Positions 25,618 through 34,534 are shown, numbered from the stretch's first letter. The stretch: DNA of 64,000 bases from Spirochaetota bacterium (GCA_016214035.1 JACRPF010000021.1:186001-250000), one strand, 5' to 3'. Notes: generated by a model from the letters alone, not told the origin. Numbers and translations: made by a program.

Positions 25618-27924
25618 ATGACCATGCGAACACTGTTTGTAGCACTATTGCTGAACACATTGATGATATTTGGAGCATCCATGACAGACACAATAATATC
25701 CGTTGCCGCATACGGCGCAAAGGGCGACGGCATTACCGATGACGGCCCCGCGATACAGCGGGCACTCGCCGCGGTATCGAGCAACGGCGGCAATGCGCGT
25801 ATCGTCTTCGAAAAAAAGACCTATCGTATCGGGAAACTTTCAAACGGCACGCTGCTCGATCTGCGCAGTCTGCATGATGTGCGGATCGACGGTAACGGCG
25901 CCGTATTCCTCAACGACCCGAACAACAATCTCGTGGCGCTGTCCCGCTGCACGAATGTATCGGTCGGCGGGTTTACGCTCGAATGCGATCCGCTCTCGTT
26001 CTCGCAGGGCACCATCATCGCGGTGAACGCGGATGAAGGCACGTTCGATGTGGAGCTGCATCGCGGCTATCTCAATTGGGCCGAGGCGCTCCGCGAAAAA
26101 CGGATCGCGGGTGTGAGCATCGGCATGATAATGCAGTCGGATGCGCCGCTCAGAAAAAAGACGCCCAACGCGGGCGACTTCGTGCGCCTCGAGTCTTCGG
26201 TCACGACAGCGGCCGGCATGGTGCGCGTGACGCTCCCCGAAACTCAGCGTAAACAGCTCATCGACACCGCCCCCGGCGACCGTTTCGTGGTGACGTTCTA
26301 CTACGGCGGGCAGGGCGCCAATTTTTCGATGATTTCATGTCTTTCGTGCGAGTTTCACGACATCACGGTCTATTCCGCGAAATTCGGGATGACCTTCGCG
26401 GTATCGAAAAGCCTCGACCGGGCGGTACTCAGACGCATCGTCATCAAACGCAAGCCCGGCACCGACCGTCTTCTCGCGACGCCCAAGGACGGCATGCACT
26501 GCAAGGAGAATCGCGTGGGGCCGCTCATCGAGGACTGCTGGTTCGAGGGACTCCTCGACGACAGCATCAACGTGAGCGTCTGCCCGTACTGGGTGAAGGA
26601 GATCATCGACGAACGCACCGTTATGGCGAATGCAGGCCCGCCGCTCGTCGGTGACCGTATCATGGCCTATAATCCGGGTCGCGAGGATCTGGGATACTAC
26701 CGCGTGGTTGCGGTGGAGCCGTACCAGAAACCGGGCAAGCGATCGCTCTGGCAGAAGATAACGTTCGACAAACCCGTCGTCGATTTCGACATACAGCCGT
26801 CCGACAACGATTTTCCCGGCGGCCCTGAAAAACTGAAATGCACGGGGCTGTATAATCTTGACGCCTGCGGGAGCGGTTACATCGTGCGCAACTGCACGTT
26901 CAAAGAGCAGCGGCGCTTCGCCATACTCGGACGGCCCTCGGGAACCATCGAGAACAATCTGATGGAATCCACCGGCGGCTCAGCGATGCACCTGGGCAAC
27001 GAGATAGGCAGCTTCTATGAGGGGCCGATGCCGCAGAACCTCGTGATTCGCGGAAACACCGTACGGAACGTTCTTTCGCATGCCATTGTGGTCTTCAGCA
27101 GCACCATGCTCCGCGAGCCGCTTGCGCACACGATACTTATCGAAAGCAACAGTATCGAGTCGCTCTACGGCAACGCACTACGCGTAAGCTGCGCGAGCAA
27201 TGTGCGCATCACCGGCAACCGCATTACCGTGAACGAAAAAACGCCGCTGGACGCCGCCGCGGTGCATCTTGATAATTGCCGCGCGGTGTCAATGGACGCG
27301 AACGGCATCACCGATCCGCGCACCGTCGGCGCAGCCGTTACGGGAAGTGATACGCGCGAACAGGATATGCGGAAGGGCGAGAATAAGTTCACACTCGCCG
27401 GCGGCACATCGGCTTTTGCACTTGAGCCGGATCCGCCCGCGGGGCTCATCATGCCGAAGAAGCCGCGCTATCTCGCCGTGCAGGGCTCCGGGCTGGAGGA
27501 AATTCCGTTCGCCAAAAGTCCCTACCGGCAGGTATTCACCTTCAGAGGCAGTGTCACGCGCGGTAGCGAATCGGTGGCCGCATACGAGGTGCATCCGCCG
27601 TTCGCAAAGGAGATAACCTCCGGCTCGCTCTTTTTCGGTGATCGATTCGATGTCGCGGACGAGACGGCTCTCAGATTCTATGCCGCGAAGATGAACGCAC
27701 AGGGCGACGGCGTTATCGTTAAACTTGCGTTCCGCGCCTCCGAGTCCGAGCGCTGGAAGGAAGTGTTTTCGCAGAAAATCACCGAAGAGACATGGCGGCA
27801 GTTCGAAGTTGATATTACGCCATGGCAGGAAAAGACCGTGTTCTACCGATTCGAGGTGAACAGCGGAGCGAACACTGCGTTCGACAATGCAGTTGTCGGC
27901 GGTGTTCAAAAGCTCAGGAAATAA
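25618..27924 (+). CDS. Secreted right-handed beta-helix protein (pectate-lyase-3-like) with C-terminal jelly-roll
   Basis: The 768-aa product has a signal peptide (residues 1-22) and the N-terminal motif AYGAKGDGITDDGPAIQRAL common to GH28-like and pectate-lyase-3 beta-helix proteins. The helix coils run to about residue 620 (ENNLMESTGGSAMHLGNEIG, RITGNRITVN), followed by a probable carbohydrate-binding jelly-roll (about 640-765). It is likely exported to act on a polysaccharide; no catalytic residues of a defined family could be assigned. It is the natural target of the divergent AraC regulator. Confidence 0.8.
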   Translation: MTMRTLFVALLLNTLMIFGASMTDTIISVAAYGAKGDGITDDGPAIQRALAAVSSNGGNARIVFEKKTYRIGKLSNGTLLDLRSLHDVRIDGNGAVFLNDPNNNLVALSRCTNVSVGGFTLECDPLSFSQGTIIAVNADEGTFDVELHRGYLNWAEALREKRIAGVSIGMIMQSDAPLRKKTPNAGDFVRLESSVTTAAGMVRVTLPETQRKQLIDTAPGDRFVVTFYYGGQGANFSMISCLSCEFHDITVYSAKFGMTFAVSKSLDRAVLRRIVIKRKPGTDRLLATPKDGMHCKENRVGPLIEDCWFEGLLDDSINVSVCPYWVKEIIDERTVMANAGPPLVGDRIMAYNPGREDLGYYRVVAVEPYQKPGKRSLWQKITFDKPVVDFDIQPSDNDFPGGPEKLKCTGLYNLDACGSGYIVRNCTFKEQRRFAILGRPSGTIENNLMESTGGSAMHLGNEIGSFYEGPMPQNLVIRGNTVRNVLSHAIVVFSSTMLREPLAHTILIESNSIESLYGNALRVSCASNVRITGNRITVNEKTPLDAAAVHLDNCRAVSMDANGITDPRTVGAAVTGSDTREQDMRKGENKFTLAGGTSAFALEPDPPAGLIMPKKPRYLAVQGSGLEEIPFAKSPYRQVFTFRGSVTRGSESVAAYEVHPPFAKEITSGSLFFGDRFDVADETALRFYAAKMNAQGDGVIVKLAFRASESERWKEVFSQKITEETWRQFEVDITPWQEKTVFYRFEVNSGANTAFDNAVVGGVQKLRK

Positions 27925-27930
27925 GCGGCC

Positions 27931-28145
27931 TCACTGAGCGCGCTTTACCTTAGCCCACGCCTCAAAATCATCGGCAAGCATGGTGAGAATACTGGCATGT
28001 GACTCGGTAATACCGCCGCCTCTATGCGGGGTCAGATAGGTATTGGGCAGCGTCCGGAATATCGAATCATCTTCGAGCGGTTCCTTGTTGAAACGTCAAG
28101 CATGGCGATAAGGTCTCCGCGCTTGAGCCGCCCGGCAAGAGCATT
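27931..28145 (-). pseudogene. Remnant of a D-2-hydroxyacid dehydrogenase gene (3' end)
   Basis: The minus strand encodes NALAGRLKRGDLIAMLDV, then, after a one-base deletion near 28094, KEPLEDDSIFRTLPNTYLTPHRGGGI and FEAWAK. This parallels the C-terminus of the intact enzyme at 30292-31287 and is about 80% identical in DNA over roughly 190 bp by eye. The N-terminal two-thirds is absent, and homology stops near 28145, where a different gene fragment begins. It is a frameshifted, truncated paralogue and should not make a functional protein. Confidence 0.8.
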
Positions 28146-28150
28146 TATAA

Positions 28151-28585
28151 TATCGTGAATGGCGCGACGCGCGATGGAAGTCGCAGAACCGCGGTGAACA
28201 CGACAGCTTCGGGGGACCGTGGGGCATGGGGGTCTATGAGAACGAACTGTGGATAAATTCGGTGCGGCAGTATACCGATGCAACCGATGCAGTTGCGATG
28301 GGATGCCGGCCTATTGACGTTCATCCGGATCCAAACAACACCTATACGAATCAGAACCTCGCCGGTGTAGGATATACGCCGAAGCCGTATCAGATACCGT
28401 ACGGATGTCTTGTGCCGAAATCGGTGGACGGTCTGCTTACGACCGGCCGGTGCATATCAGCAACGCGTGAAGGTATGGGCTCGTCACGGGTTATGGCAAC
28501 CTGCATGGCGCTGGGAGAAGCCGCCGGAACCGCAGCAGCAATGGCAGCCCGTCAGAATCTGGAGCCGCGTCATGTGCGGCAGTGA
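28151..28585 (+). pseudogene. Remnant of an FAD-dependent oxidoreductase gene (C-terminal part)
   Basis: The frame is open from 28151 to the TGA at 28585 (about 144 codons; first ATG at 28226). It contains only the C-terminal part of the FAD_oxidored family: MGCRPIDVHPDPNN, IPYGCLVPKSVDGLLTTGRC and GSSRVMATCMALGEAAGTAA. The FAD-binding GxGxxG part is missing, so the fold cannot form. It abuts the dehydrogenase remnant on the other strand, implying a deletion or rearrangement joined two decaying genes. Intact relatives are at 39526-41727 and 60834 onward. Confidence 0.78.
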
Positions 28586-28606
28586 CTGATAGTACCGATG
28601 TACGAC

Positions 28607-29221
28607 TCAGTCATTCGGCTCGGGTTTAACATCAGTTGTTCCGGTAATCACGGTGCCGGTTGCTCCCGGTTTCAGATCCGCGGCATTCGCTTCATCGGTG
28701 TCGATGTGCATATCAAGCCGGAAATCTTTGTGCACTCGTACCAGTACATCGTCATAAATGATCCCTCGTTCACCGCCGACGCGCACCAGCACACAGTCGC
28801 CGTCCTTCACGCCGAAACGCGCCGCATCATCGGGGCTCATGTGTATATGCCGCGCCGCTTCAATGACGCCGTGTTCAAGAACTACACTCCCCGAAGTCCC
28901 GCGCAGTTCCAACCCCGGAGTGCCGTCGGTCTTTCCCGAAGCACGCACCGGCGCATCGATGCCGAGTTTTATCTCATCCGTACGGGATATCTCCACCTGG
29001 GATTCCGGCCGTTCAGGACCGAGCACGCGCACGCGTTCTATCATCCCTTTGGGACCGACGAGTGTTACGGTTTCCTCGCAGGCGAACTGACCAGGCTGGC
29101 TGAGATCCGACCGGCGTGTGAGCTGATGCCCGGCGCCGAAAAGTGCGCCGACATGCGCACGGGACAGATGCACATGACGGGCGCTTGCGCTGATAGGGAT
29201 GATGAATCGATTATCGGACAT
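28607..29221 (-). CDS. pduL: PduL-type phosphate propanoyltransferase (phosphotransacylase)
   Basis: The 204-aa product matches PduL: IPISASARHVHLSRAHV with zinc-binding histidines, GPERPESQVEISRTD, and the second-barrel motif EAARHIHMSPDDAARFGV. PduL interconverts acyl-CoA and acyl phosphate, in microcompartments for propanediol or fucose/rhamnose breakdown or as a housekeeping Pta. There is no encapsulation peptide at the N-terminus and no shell gene nearby, so a general acetyl/propionyl-CoA role is more likely. The ATG at 29221 has GAGG 6 nt upstream; the long extension to 29395 crosses the promoter region. Confidence 0.9.
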   Translation of the reverse strand: MSDNRFIIPISASARHVHLSRAHVGALFGAGHQLTRRSDLSQPGQFACEETVTLVGPKGMIERVRVLGPERPESQVEISRTDEIKLGIDAPVRASGKTDGTPGLELRGTSGSVVLEHGVIEAARHIHMSPDDAARFGVKDGDCVLVRVGGERGIIYDDVLVRVHKDFRLDMHIDTDEANAADLKPGATGTVITGTTDVKPEPND

Positions 29222-29256
29222 AATATGCCTCACGATGATGTATTTGCCTATGTGAC

Positions 29257-29270
29257 TACAGTATACTGTA
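29257..29270. promoter_or_regulatory. 14-bp perfect palindrome upstream of pduL, possible operator
   Basis: TACAGTATACTGTA reads the same on both strands and contains a TATACT -10-like box for pduL on the minus strand about 36 nt before its ATG. A repressor bound here would block that promoter. The -35 region is AT-rich without a clear hexamer. Confidence 0.4.
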
Positions 29271-29357
29271 TTATTCGATTTTTTACCTACGCAAATGCAT
29301 GCGGACGGTATCATCGATACGACACACGTACATTCCGATTTTCCGGGACCGTCCGAC

Positions 29358-29386
29358 TTGACTCCATATGCAAATAGCATTATACT
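29358..29386 (+). promoter_or_regulatory. Promoter of the barrel-like protein gene at 29445
   Basis: TTGACT (29358-29363), 17 bp, TATACT (29381-29386), a strong match. The leader is about 52 nt and AT-rich. Confidence 0.75.
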
Positions 29387-29444
29387 ACACAGCAATGCTA
29401 GTATTAATTAAAAATAACCACGCAAAAATATGCAGGAGATGCAC

Positions 29445-30185
29445 ATGCGCAACACCTTAGTGCTGATCGCATTGAGTATGAGTACGGTATTCGCCGCGAA
29501 ATTCGAAACCGGTGCCGCCATTGTCGGTCTCGGCATGTCGCGTTCGAGCTATGAGATCACGCAGATCTTCGGAACGAATGCGGCGACGGTTGAACGTAAT
29601 ACCATGAACTATCTGCCCGAAGTATTCGGTTATTTTGTCTCCCCGAGAGTTTTCGGCCGCATGGACTCTTCTCTTTACGGGATCTGCTGGAAATCGTATG
29701 ACGACACCAATACCCCTACCGTCACAAATAACAGATACTACTATACGCACGACAATCTGTTCATCCTTCTGCCTAACATTCAGGGCGGAATTATGTTTCC
29801 GATTTTTGATTACTTCTCCGTCGGCGCGGGTGTATATTTCGCCGATGTGCTGATAAATCCTGAAATAGGCAACCAGCTGCTCGATCGCTTCACGCCGGCA
29901 CTGCAGGCGCGGGCCGCATTATTTCTCCCGCTGCCGGACTGGTTTACCGTCTGTATTACCGGCGGGGCATACATCGGCGCGTCCATGATCAATCTCGATA
30001 AGATCGGCAGTTTCTACATGTTCGAAGGCGCGGTACTGGTGAATCTCGGCTGGTTCGGTTTTTTCGTATCCGTTGAATCGGAGCATTTGGAAAACATCAT
30101 TCAAAGTTCGTCGGGCAGTGAAACGAAACGGCTTGACGCCATGTCAATAAAATTCGCCATCGGAATGCATCCGCTGGCAAAATAG
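29445..30185 (+). CDS. Exported protein of unknown function, probable outer-membrane beta-barrel
   Basis: The 246-aa product has a short signal peptide (residues 1-18, ending TVFAA) and alternating amphipathic strands rich in aromatic residues and glycine (GGIMFPIFDYFSVGAGVYF, LFLPLPDWFTVCITGGAYIG, LVNLGWFGFFVSVES). It lacks a recognisable catalytic motif. The ATG at 29445 was chosen because AGGAG is 6 nt upstream; the frame also has an ATG at 29430. Spirochaetes and other Gram-negatives make many such small barrel-like proteins, but I do not recognise a family. Confidence 0.6.
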   Translation: MRNTLVLIALSMSTVFAAKFETGAAIVGLGMSRSSYEITQIFGTNAATVERNTMNYLPEVFGYFVSPRVFGRMDSSLYGICWKSYDDTNTPTVTNNRYYYTHDNLFILLPNIQGGIMFPIFDYFSVGAGVYFADVLINPEIGNQLLDRFTPALQARAALFLPLPDWFTVCITGGAYIGASMINLDKIGSFYMFEGAVLVNLGWFGFFVSVESEHLENIIQSSSGSETKRLDAMSIKFAIGMHPLAK

Positions 30186-30291
30186 AATCTGATGATTCTG
30201 GAATATGCCAGTATCGCCGTCAGCCCCTTCGATATGGAACAAAGTACTCCGCGTGATTATCAGCCCCGGCGTACGCGCTGATTACATAATG

Positions 30292-31287
30292 CTATCCCGC
30301 TATGGACGTCAGATCATTTTCCGTCAGCGCGTATTTGCGCGCTTTGCCGTTTGCCCAGGCCTCACAATCATCGGCGAGCATGGTGAGTATCCTCGCATAT
30401 GATTCGGGAATGCCGCCGGCACGATGCGGGGTCAGATAGGTATTGGGAAGCGTGCGGAATAGCGAATCCTCTTCCAGCGGCTCTTTGTCGAACACATCCA
30501 GCATGGCGATAAGATCATCGTGTTTCAGACGTTCGGCAAGTGCGGGCATATCGATGAGCATCGACCGCCCGACATTGACAAGAACGGCATGCTTCTGCAG
30601 TGCGGCTATCTGCTTCCTGCCCATCAGGTGTGCGGCCTCTCTCGAGTTGGCGGCGCAGAGCACTACAACCTCTGATTTTTTTATAAGCTCCATCAGCGGC
30701 ACCATACGGGCGCCGAATTTCGCTGCGACCGGTTCCGGCAGGAACGGGTCGAAGGTGCGTACCGTGCACTGAAACGGAGCCAGCAGTTCGGAAAGACGCT
30801 GACCGATGCCGCCGAAACCCACAATACCGACGGACCGTCCCGCAAGCTGACGCTCATGCGGATATTGGCACCAGCTCTCAGGACCCTGACGCATGGCGAT
30901 ATGATGCCTGCTTACCTGACGAAGTCCGTCGAGCATAAGTGCAAGAGCCATTTCAGCCACCGCAGGAGAATATCCCCGGCGGGCTTCCGATACTGCCAGC
31001 CCCCGGCGCAGTTCGGCTTCGGCCATCGTGCGTATATTATTGATATGCCCGATAAATTGAAGCCGCTTGGCTTTCGCGAGCAATTCGTCATGCAATGTCG
31101 GATACCACCACATGATGACGGCGTCAGACCATATAAGGTCGTCCTCGATCTCCTCCGGCGTTTTCCACGATCGTCTGCGGATTACCGCCAGGCGCGCGAG
31201 CCGCTGAAAATGACTTTTGAAAAGCGGATCCGTGTAAAAGCTTTCCGGTAAATTGAACAGCAACCGTATCTTTTTCTTTGTTGGCAT
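30292..31287 (-). CDS. D-2-hydroxyacid dehydrogenase family protein
   Basis: The 331-aa product has the NAD-binding Rossmann motif GRSVGIVGFGGIGQRLSEL, the signature VVVLCAANSREAAHLMG, VNVGRSMLIDMPAL, and the C-terminal LTPHRAGG (the catalytic His lies here). It reduces or oxidises a 2-hydroxy acid with NAD(P). GGAG lies 6 nt before the ATG. It follows the GH5 gene by 49 bp on the same strand, so it is probably the third gene of the GH27-GH5 operon and may process a sugar-acid product (inference). A decayed paralogue lies at 27931-28145. Confidence 0.88.
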   Translation of the reverse strand: MPTKKKIRLLFNLPESFYTDPLFKSHFQRLARLAVIRRRSWKTPEEIEDDLIWSDAVIMWWYPTLHDELLAKAKRLQFIGHINNIRTMAEAELRRGLAVSEARRGYSPAVAEMALALMLDGLRQVSRHHIAMRQGPESWCQYPHERQLAGRSVGIVGFGGIGQRLSELLAPFQCTVRTFDPFLPEPVAAKFGARMVPLMELIKKSEVVVLCAANSREAAHLMGRKQIAALQKHAVLVNVGRSMLIDMPALAERLKHDDLIAMLDVFDKEPLEEDSLFRTLPNTYLTPHRAGGIPESYARILTMLADDCEAWANGKARKYALTENDLTSIAG

Positions 31288-31336
31288 GTGCTTCTCCGTT
31301 GATTATCAATAATAATGTACGTTGTCCATCCGGTTT

Positions 31337-32932
31337 CTATCTCGTATTCTTTTTCCATCCGTCGATGAGCACCTGAAGGCGATCCGTCGTCTTTCCGCCG
31401 TCAGTGTCCGAGTTCTGTTCATCCGCGGCGTCATATGTCGGGTTCCATCCGTTCCATGAACCGTAACCGTGAAAGCTCCAGCTCATGCCGTGTTTTTCAA
31501 AAAGATCGATGGAATCCTTAAGCCATTGCGCACCGCCCGGCGCCCAGCGGAGCACACTGAATTCGCCGACGTATATCGGCACATTATGAGCTTTTTTGTA
31601 ATCAACGGCAGCCTGTATGCTTTTTTCAAGTTCATTTTTATCCCACGGTATGTCCGGCGTATCGCCGAATCTGCTCAGCATTCCCGGATACGGTTTGTTC
31701 TCGAAATTCGTGCCCTTGTAATTATACAATCCCTGATGCGTATAACTGTGCGGCATATAATGATGGAACGAGTACACCACCTTCGGGTCATCGACCGGTT
31801 CAAAGTTCTCAAAACCCCACGGCAGCCCCCATGGCCCCGGCTCAATGACCAGATAGGTGTTCGTATCGAGTGCACGCACCGCTTTGCACAGTTCAGGAAG
31901 CGTATTGTTGCGCCAGCGGCCCATTTCCTCTTTTCCATTGGGCTCGTTCAGAAGATCATAGCCGATGACGTTCGGATGCTGTCCGAATTCCCGTGCAATA
32001 TATTTCCATAGTTTTATATGCTCCTTTTCCCAGCCGCCGCTGTCACCCTCCTGATACATGACATCGATACGTCTTCCAACCGGTTCGCACTGTATGATGA
32101 CCGACATACCGTACTTCTCGGCCAGATGAAGCACTACGCGCAGCGCATCGATCTTATTTTTATACGGCGCCATGGGATCATCCATCGGTATGGGCGGTAT
32201 CTTCTCACCGCGTTTCACATCCCATATGCCGCCCGTATCATATCTGACCTCAGCGCGGACGGAGTTAACGCCCCACCGTGAAAATTTTTTGAACGTCTCT
32301 TCCGAGATGAACTCACCGGGATTCTGCATATTCCCGCCCACCGGAGCCACCGAGATTATGCCGAGTCCGCGAAGCGGAGCATCAGGCCAGCGCTTCACCC
32401 TGTCGCTTCGTGTGAGCGGTTTTGCGATAAGCATGAGAGCCTCCTTTGAGGGGCCGTCGTCAGCGACAGCGAAATCACTTATTGTTGCGAATGACGGGAT
32501 GAATTTACCGTCCTTTGGTCCCTGCGGCTGGAATTTGACCAGCATTTTTGCCGCCCCCGCCGGCACGGCGGTGCTGAAAAGCATACGTTTCCCGTTGACT
32601 GCTGCGGGAAGTCTGTTGTAGCTGCTGTTCTGCGCCAGTGCCGCACCGTCACCATCGAAGAACGACCATGAGAACGCGAATGATGCGTTTGCCGGCATAT
32701 CAGCCCGTGTCCAATAACGATAACTGATCCGTACTTTTTTCGGGAATGCGGGGGACACGGTCAACAGCTGACGATATTCTCCATACGCCTCCGATTCAGT
32801 GCGAATCGTCATTGCGCCGTCCTTCAATTCAACGATGAGTTCCGGAATAGTCTTCCACTCGTCCGGCTTGATAAGATTATCGGCGGAGCATAACAATAGA
32901 GCGGCTGAAAAAAAGCAGATAATAGTCCGCAT
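31337..32932 (-). CDS. Secreted GH5-type glycoside hydrolase with N-terminal beta-sandwich
   Basis: The 531-aa protein begins with a signal peptide (MRTIICFFSAALLLCSA), then a carbohydrate-binding-like beta-sandwich (about residues 20-165) and a (beta/alpha)8 catalytic domain. The acid/base is E330 in LLNEPNG and the nucleophile E457 in IYVGEFSVLRW; FHHYMP carries the family His. Endo-glucanase or mannanase activity are both possible. The ATG at 32932 has GGAGG 6 nt upstream; the earlier ATG at 32977 overlaps the GH27 stop but would extend the N-terminus before the signal peptide. Confidence 0.87.
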   Translation of the reverse strand: MRTIICFFSAALLLCSADNLIKPDEWKTIPELIVELKDGAMTIRTESEAYGEYRQLLTVSPAFPKKVRISYRYWTRADMPANASFAFSWSFFDGDGAALAQNSSYNRLPAAVNGKRMLFSTAVPAGAAKMLVKFQPQGPKDGKFIPSFATISDFAVADDGPSKEALMLIAKPLTRSDRVKRWPDAPLRGLGIISVAPVGGNMQNPGEFISEETFKKFSRWGVNSVRAEVRYDTGGIWDVKRGEKIPPIPMDDPMAPYKNKIDALRVVLHLAEKYGMSVIIQCEPVGRRIDVMYQEGDSGGWEKEHIKLWKYIAREFGQHPNVIGYDLLNEPNGKEEMGRWRNNTLPELCKAVRALDTNTYLVIEPGPWGLPWGFENFEPVDDPKVVYSFHHYMPHSYTHQGLYNYKGTNFENKPYPGMLSRFGDTPDIPWDKNELEKSIQAAVDYKKAHNVPIYVGEFSVLRWAPGGAQWLKDSIDLFEKHGMSWSFHGYGSWNGWNPTYDAADEQNSDTDGGKTTDRLQVLIDGWKKNTR

Positions 32933-32973
32933 CACTGACCTCCAGCTTCCAACCATCAATGCAGTCTTCATGT

Positions 32974-34440
32974 TCATACCATGTACACCTTATACACTTT
33001 TGCGCAATGGGCATCAACACCCACCGGGAAATCAAAAACACCGAGGTCTTCTTTCCGCCAGAGATCACGCACCGGCGATGTTCTGTGTATGCCCAGTTTT
33101 GCAGCCGATTCAAGTTCCGGTGCAATGGCCGGCTGTGTACCGAGGTTGAAATAGGCTAGCGCATAATTACCGTCAGACAGCGGCTTGATCTGAATATCCC
33201 ATGAATCGTCACGGTAAATACTTGCGGCGGGTTTTCCCCATCTGTCCTGATTCACCGCTATTATCTCCTCATTGCAGAGAAGGCTCAAAACGAAATTGTC
33301 CCGCATCAACGCGGTATCGCAGTCGATCATGATGGGGCTCGGCCGCATCATCCAGCATGAGATATGTGCGATGAGCTCATTCCGTGTGAAACTTTTCCCG
33401 TCACGCGGCATGAAAGCGGTAAGACAGAGATCGAACCAGTGCCCGGGACCTATCACCGGGTTCCACTGCCCGGTGTTGTTGATGCCGTTGTGCAGGAACA
33501 ATTCCCAGAGCGGCCCCATATCCTTATTTGAGCGCCAGAGATTGGCAAGTTCTTTCACCCTGAATGCATCGCTGAATTCAACATCGGTAGTGATGCTGAA
33601 AACCATATCGCGCGGTGCATCCCTCAGTGCACGCGACATGCGTTCCGCGTTGACCATATCGGTGTAATTCCAGTCGTATTTGCAGTAATCAAATCCCCAT
33701 GCCGCCCATTGGCACACATCATCGTCCTCATGTTTTTCAATCCCGATGAACTTGTTCTGATTGAACATCCTGAAACGGGTATCCATCAGACCGGATGTCG
33801 TTCCGCATCCATCCGTGCCCCAGGGTACCGTATACGGTGCGGAATAAATACCCACTTTCAGGCCGAGTGCGTGGATGTGACTGCATAATGCGGCCATGTC
33901 CGGGAAACCGTCTTTCGGCACAATCGAGTTATAGGGCCCTCCGCGCTGTTTCGACTGCCATCCCGAATCCATGTTCACATACGAATAGCCTCTCGCCGCA
34001 AGACCGGTACTCACCATGCTTTCGGCGACAGCCCGTATCCTTGCGTCATCGATATCGCTCCGGAAACAGTTCCAGCTGTTCCATCCCATGGGCGGCGTCA
34101 GCGCGAGTTTATGCTCACCGATGATGATGGTAAATATTTTTGCGGATGTCCCGAGACTGTTCTCTGCATGGAGTGTTACCGCATATTCGCCCGGAACCAC
34201 CGCCCTGCCCTGTATCTGTCCGCGTACCGAATCAACGGCAAGTCCCGCGGGAAGGTTTTCCGCGGTAAAGCGCATCGGCCGTTCCCCGATTGCGGGTATG
34301 AGATACAGGAATTCTTTGCCGGGAGACGCTCCGTACACATCCGGGCCGTTGATCACCGGACGTCCCTGGTCCCACGGAAGTGCGGGCGCGGGTGCGGTTG
34401 CAAAATCAACGGTGCCGTTCTTTGCCGATGCAGTGCCCAC
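32974..34440 (-). CDS. GH27-family alpha-galactosidase-like enzyme
   Basis: The 488-aa protein has an N-terminal Ig-like module (about residues 25-108) and a GH27 barrel: TPPMGWNSWN, YVNMDSGWQ, nucleophile D256 in CKYDWNY and acid/base D307 in RSNKDMG. It should cleave alpha-galactosides or beta-L-arabinopyranosides. There is no signal peptide, so it appears cytoplasmic, whereas its operon partner GH5 is secreted. The GTG at 34440 was chosen for its GGGAG 6 nt upstream and position after the promoter. It is divergent from an AraC regulator. Confidence 0.9.
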   Translation of the reverse strand: MGTASAKNGTVDFATAPAPALPWDQGRPVINGPDVYGASPGKEFLYLIPAIGERPMRFTAENLPAGLAVDSVRGQIQGRAVVPGEYAVTLHAENSLGTSAKIFTIIIGEHKLALTPPMGWNSWNCFRSDIDDARIRAVAESMVSTGLAARGYSYVNMDSGWQSKQRGGPYNSIVPKDGFPDMAALCSHIHALGLKVGIYSAPYTVPWGTDGCGTTSGLMDTRFRMFNQNKFIGIEKHEDDDVCQWAAWGFDYCKYDWNYTDMVNAERMSRALRDAPRDMVFSITTDVEFSDAFRVKELANLWRSNKDMGPLWELFLHNGINNTGQWNPVIGPGHWFDLCLTAFMPRDGKSFTRNELIAHISCWMMRPSPIMIDCDTALMRDNFVLSLLCNEEIIAVNQDRWGKPAASIYRDDSWDIQIKPLSDGNYALAYFNLGTQPAIAPELESAAKLGIHRTSPVRDLWRKEDLGVFDFPVGVDAHCAKVYKVYMV

Positions 34441-34469
34441 GATCAACTCCCGAAGTGAATGATGATGAC

Positions 34470-34498
34470 AATATAGAAACACCGTCACCGCCGGTCAA
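34470..34498 (-). promoter_or_regulatory. Promoter of the GH27-GH5-dehydrogenase operon
   Basis: Minus-strand TTGACC (34493-34498), 17 bp, TATATT (34470-34475). Leader of about 24 nt. The nearest TATTGAT repeat (34507-34513) lies 8 bp upstream of its -35 box. Confidence 0.7.
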
Positions 34499-34501
34499 GG
34501 G

Positions 34502-34530
34502 TTGAATATTGATATTCTATGGTATATTAT
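34502..34530 (+). promoter_or_regulatory. Promoter of the AraC gene at 34540
   Basis: TTGAAT (34502-34507), 17 bp, TATTAT (34525-34530), then 9 nt to a GTG start with no Shine-Dalgarno, so the mRNA should have a leader of 0-3 nt. An alternative -10 TATATT (34523) would give a 15-bp spacer. Confidence 0.55.
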
Positions 34531-34534
34531 TGAT
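34507..34534. repeat. 21-bp-spaced TATTGAT direct repeats, candidate operator
   Basis: TATTGAT at 34507-34513 recurs at 34528-34534, exactly 21 bp apart. The repeats span the AraC gene's own promoter and lie just upstream of the divergent GH27 -35 box. The sequence is AT-rich, so chance is harder to exclude than at 25517. Confidence 0.45.

Noticed and set aside
28598-29377. A 259-codon plus-strand frame opposite pduL
   Set aside because: The minus-strand frame has clear PduL zinc motifs and a ribosome site; the plus frame is its shadow.
29222-29395. Longer pduL reading frame from 29395
   Set aside because: It spans the palindrome and the AT-rich promoter region and has no PduL features before MSDNRF.
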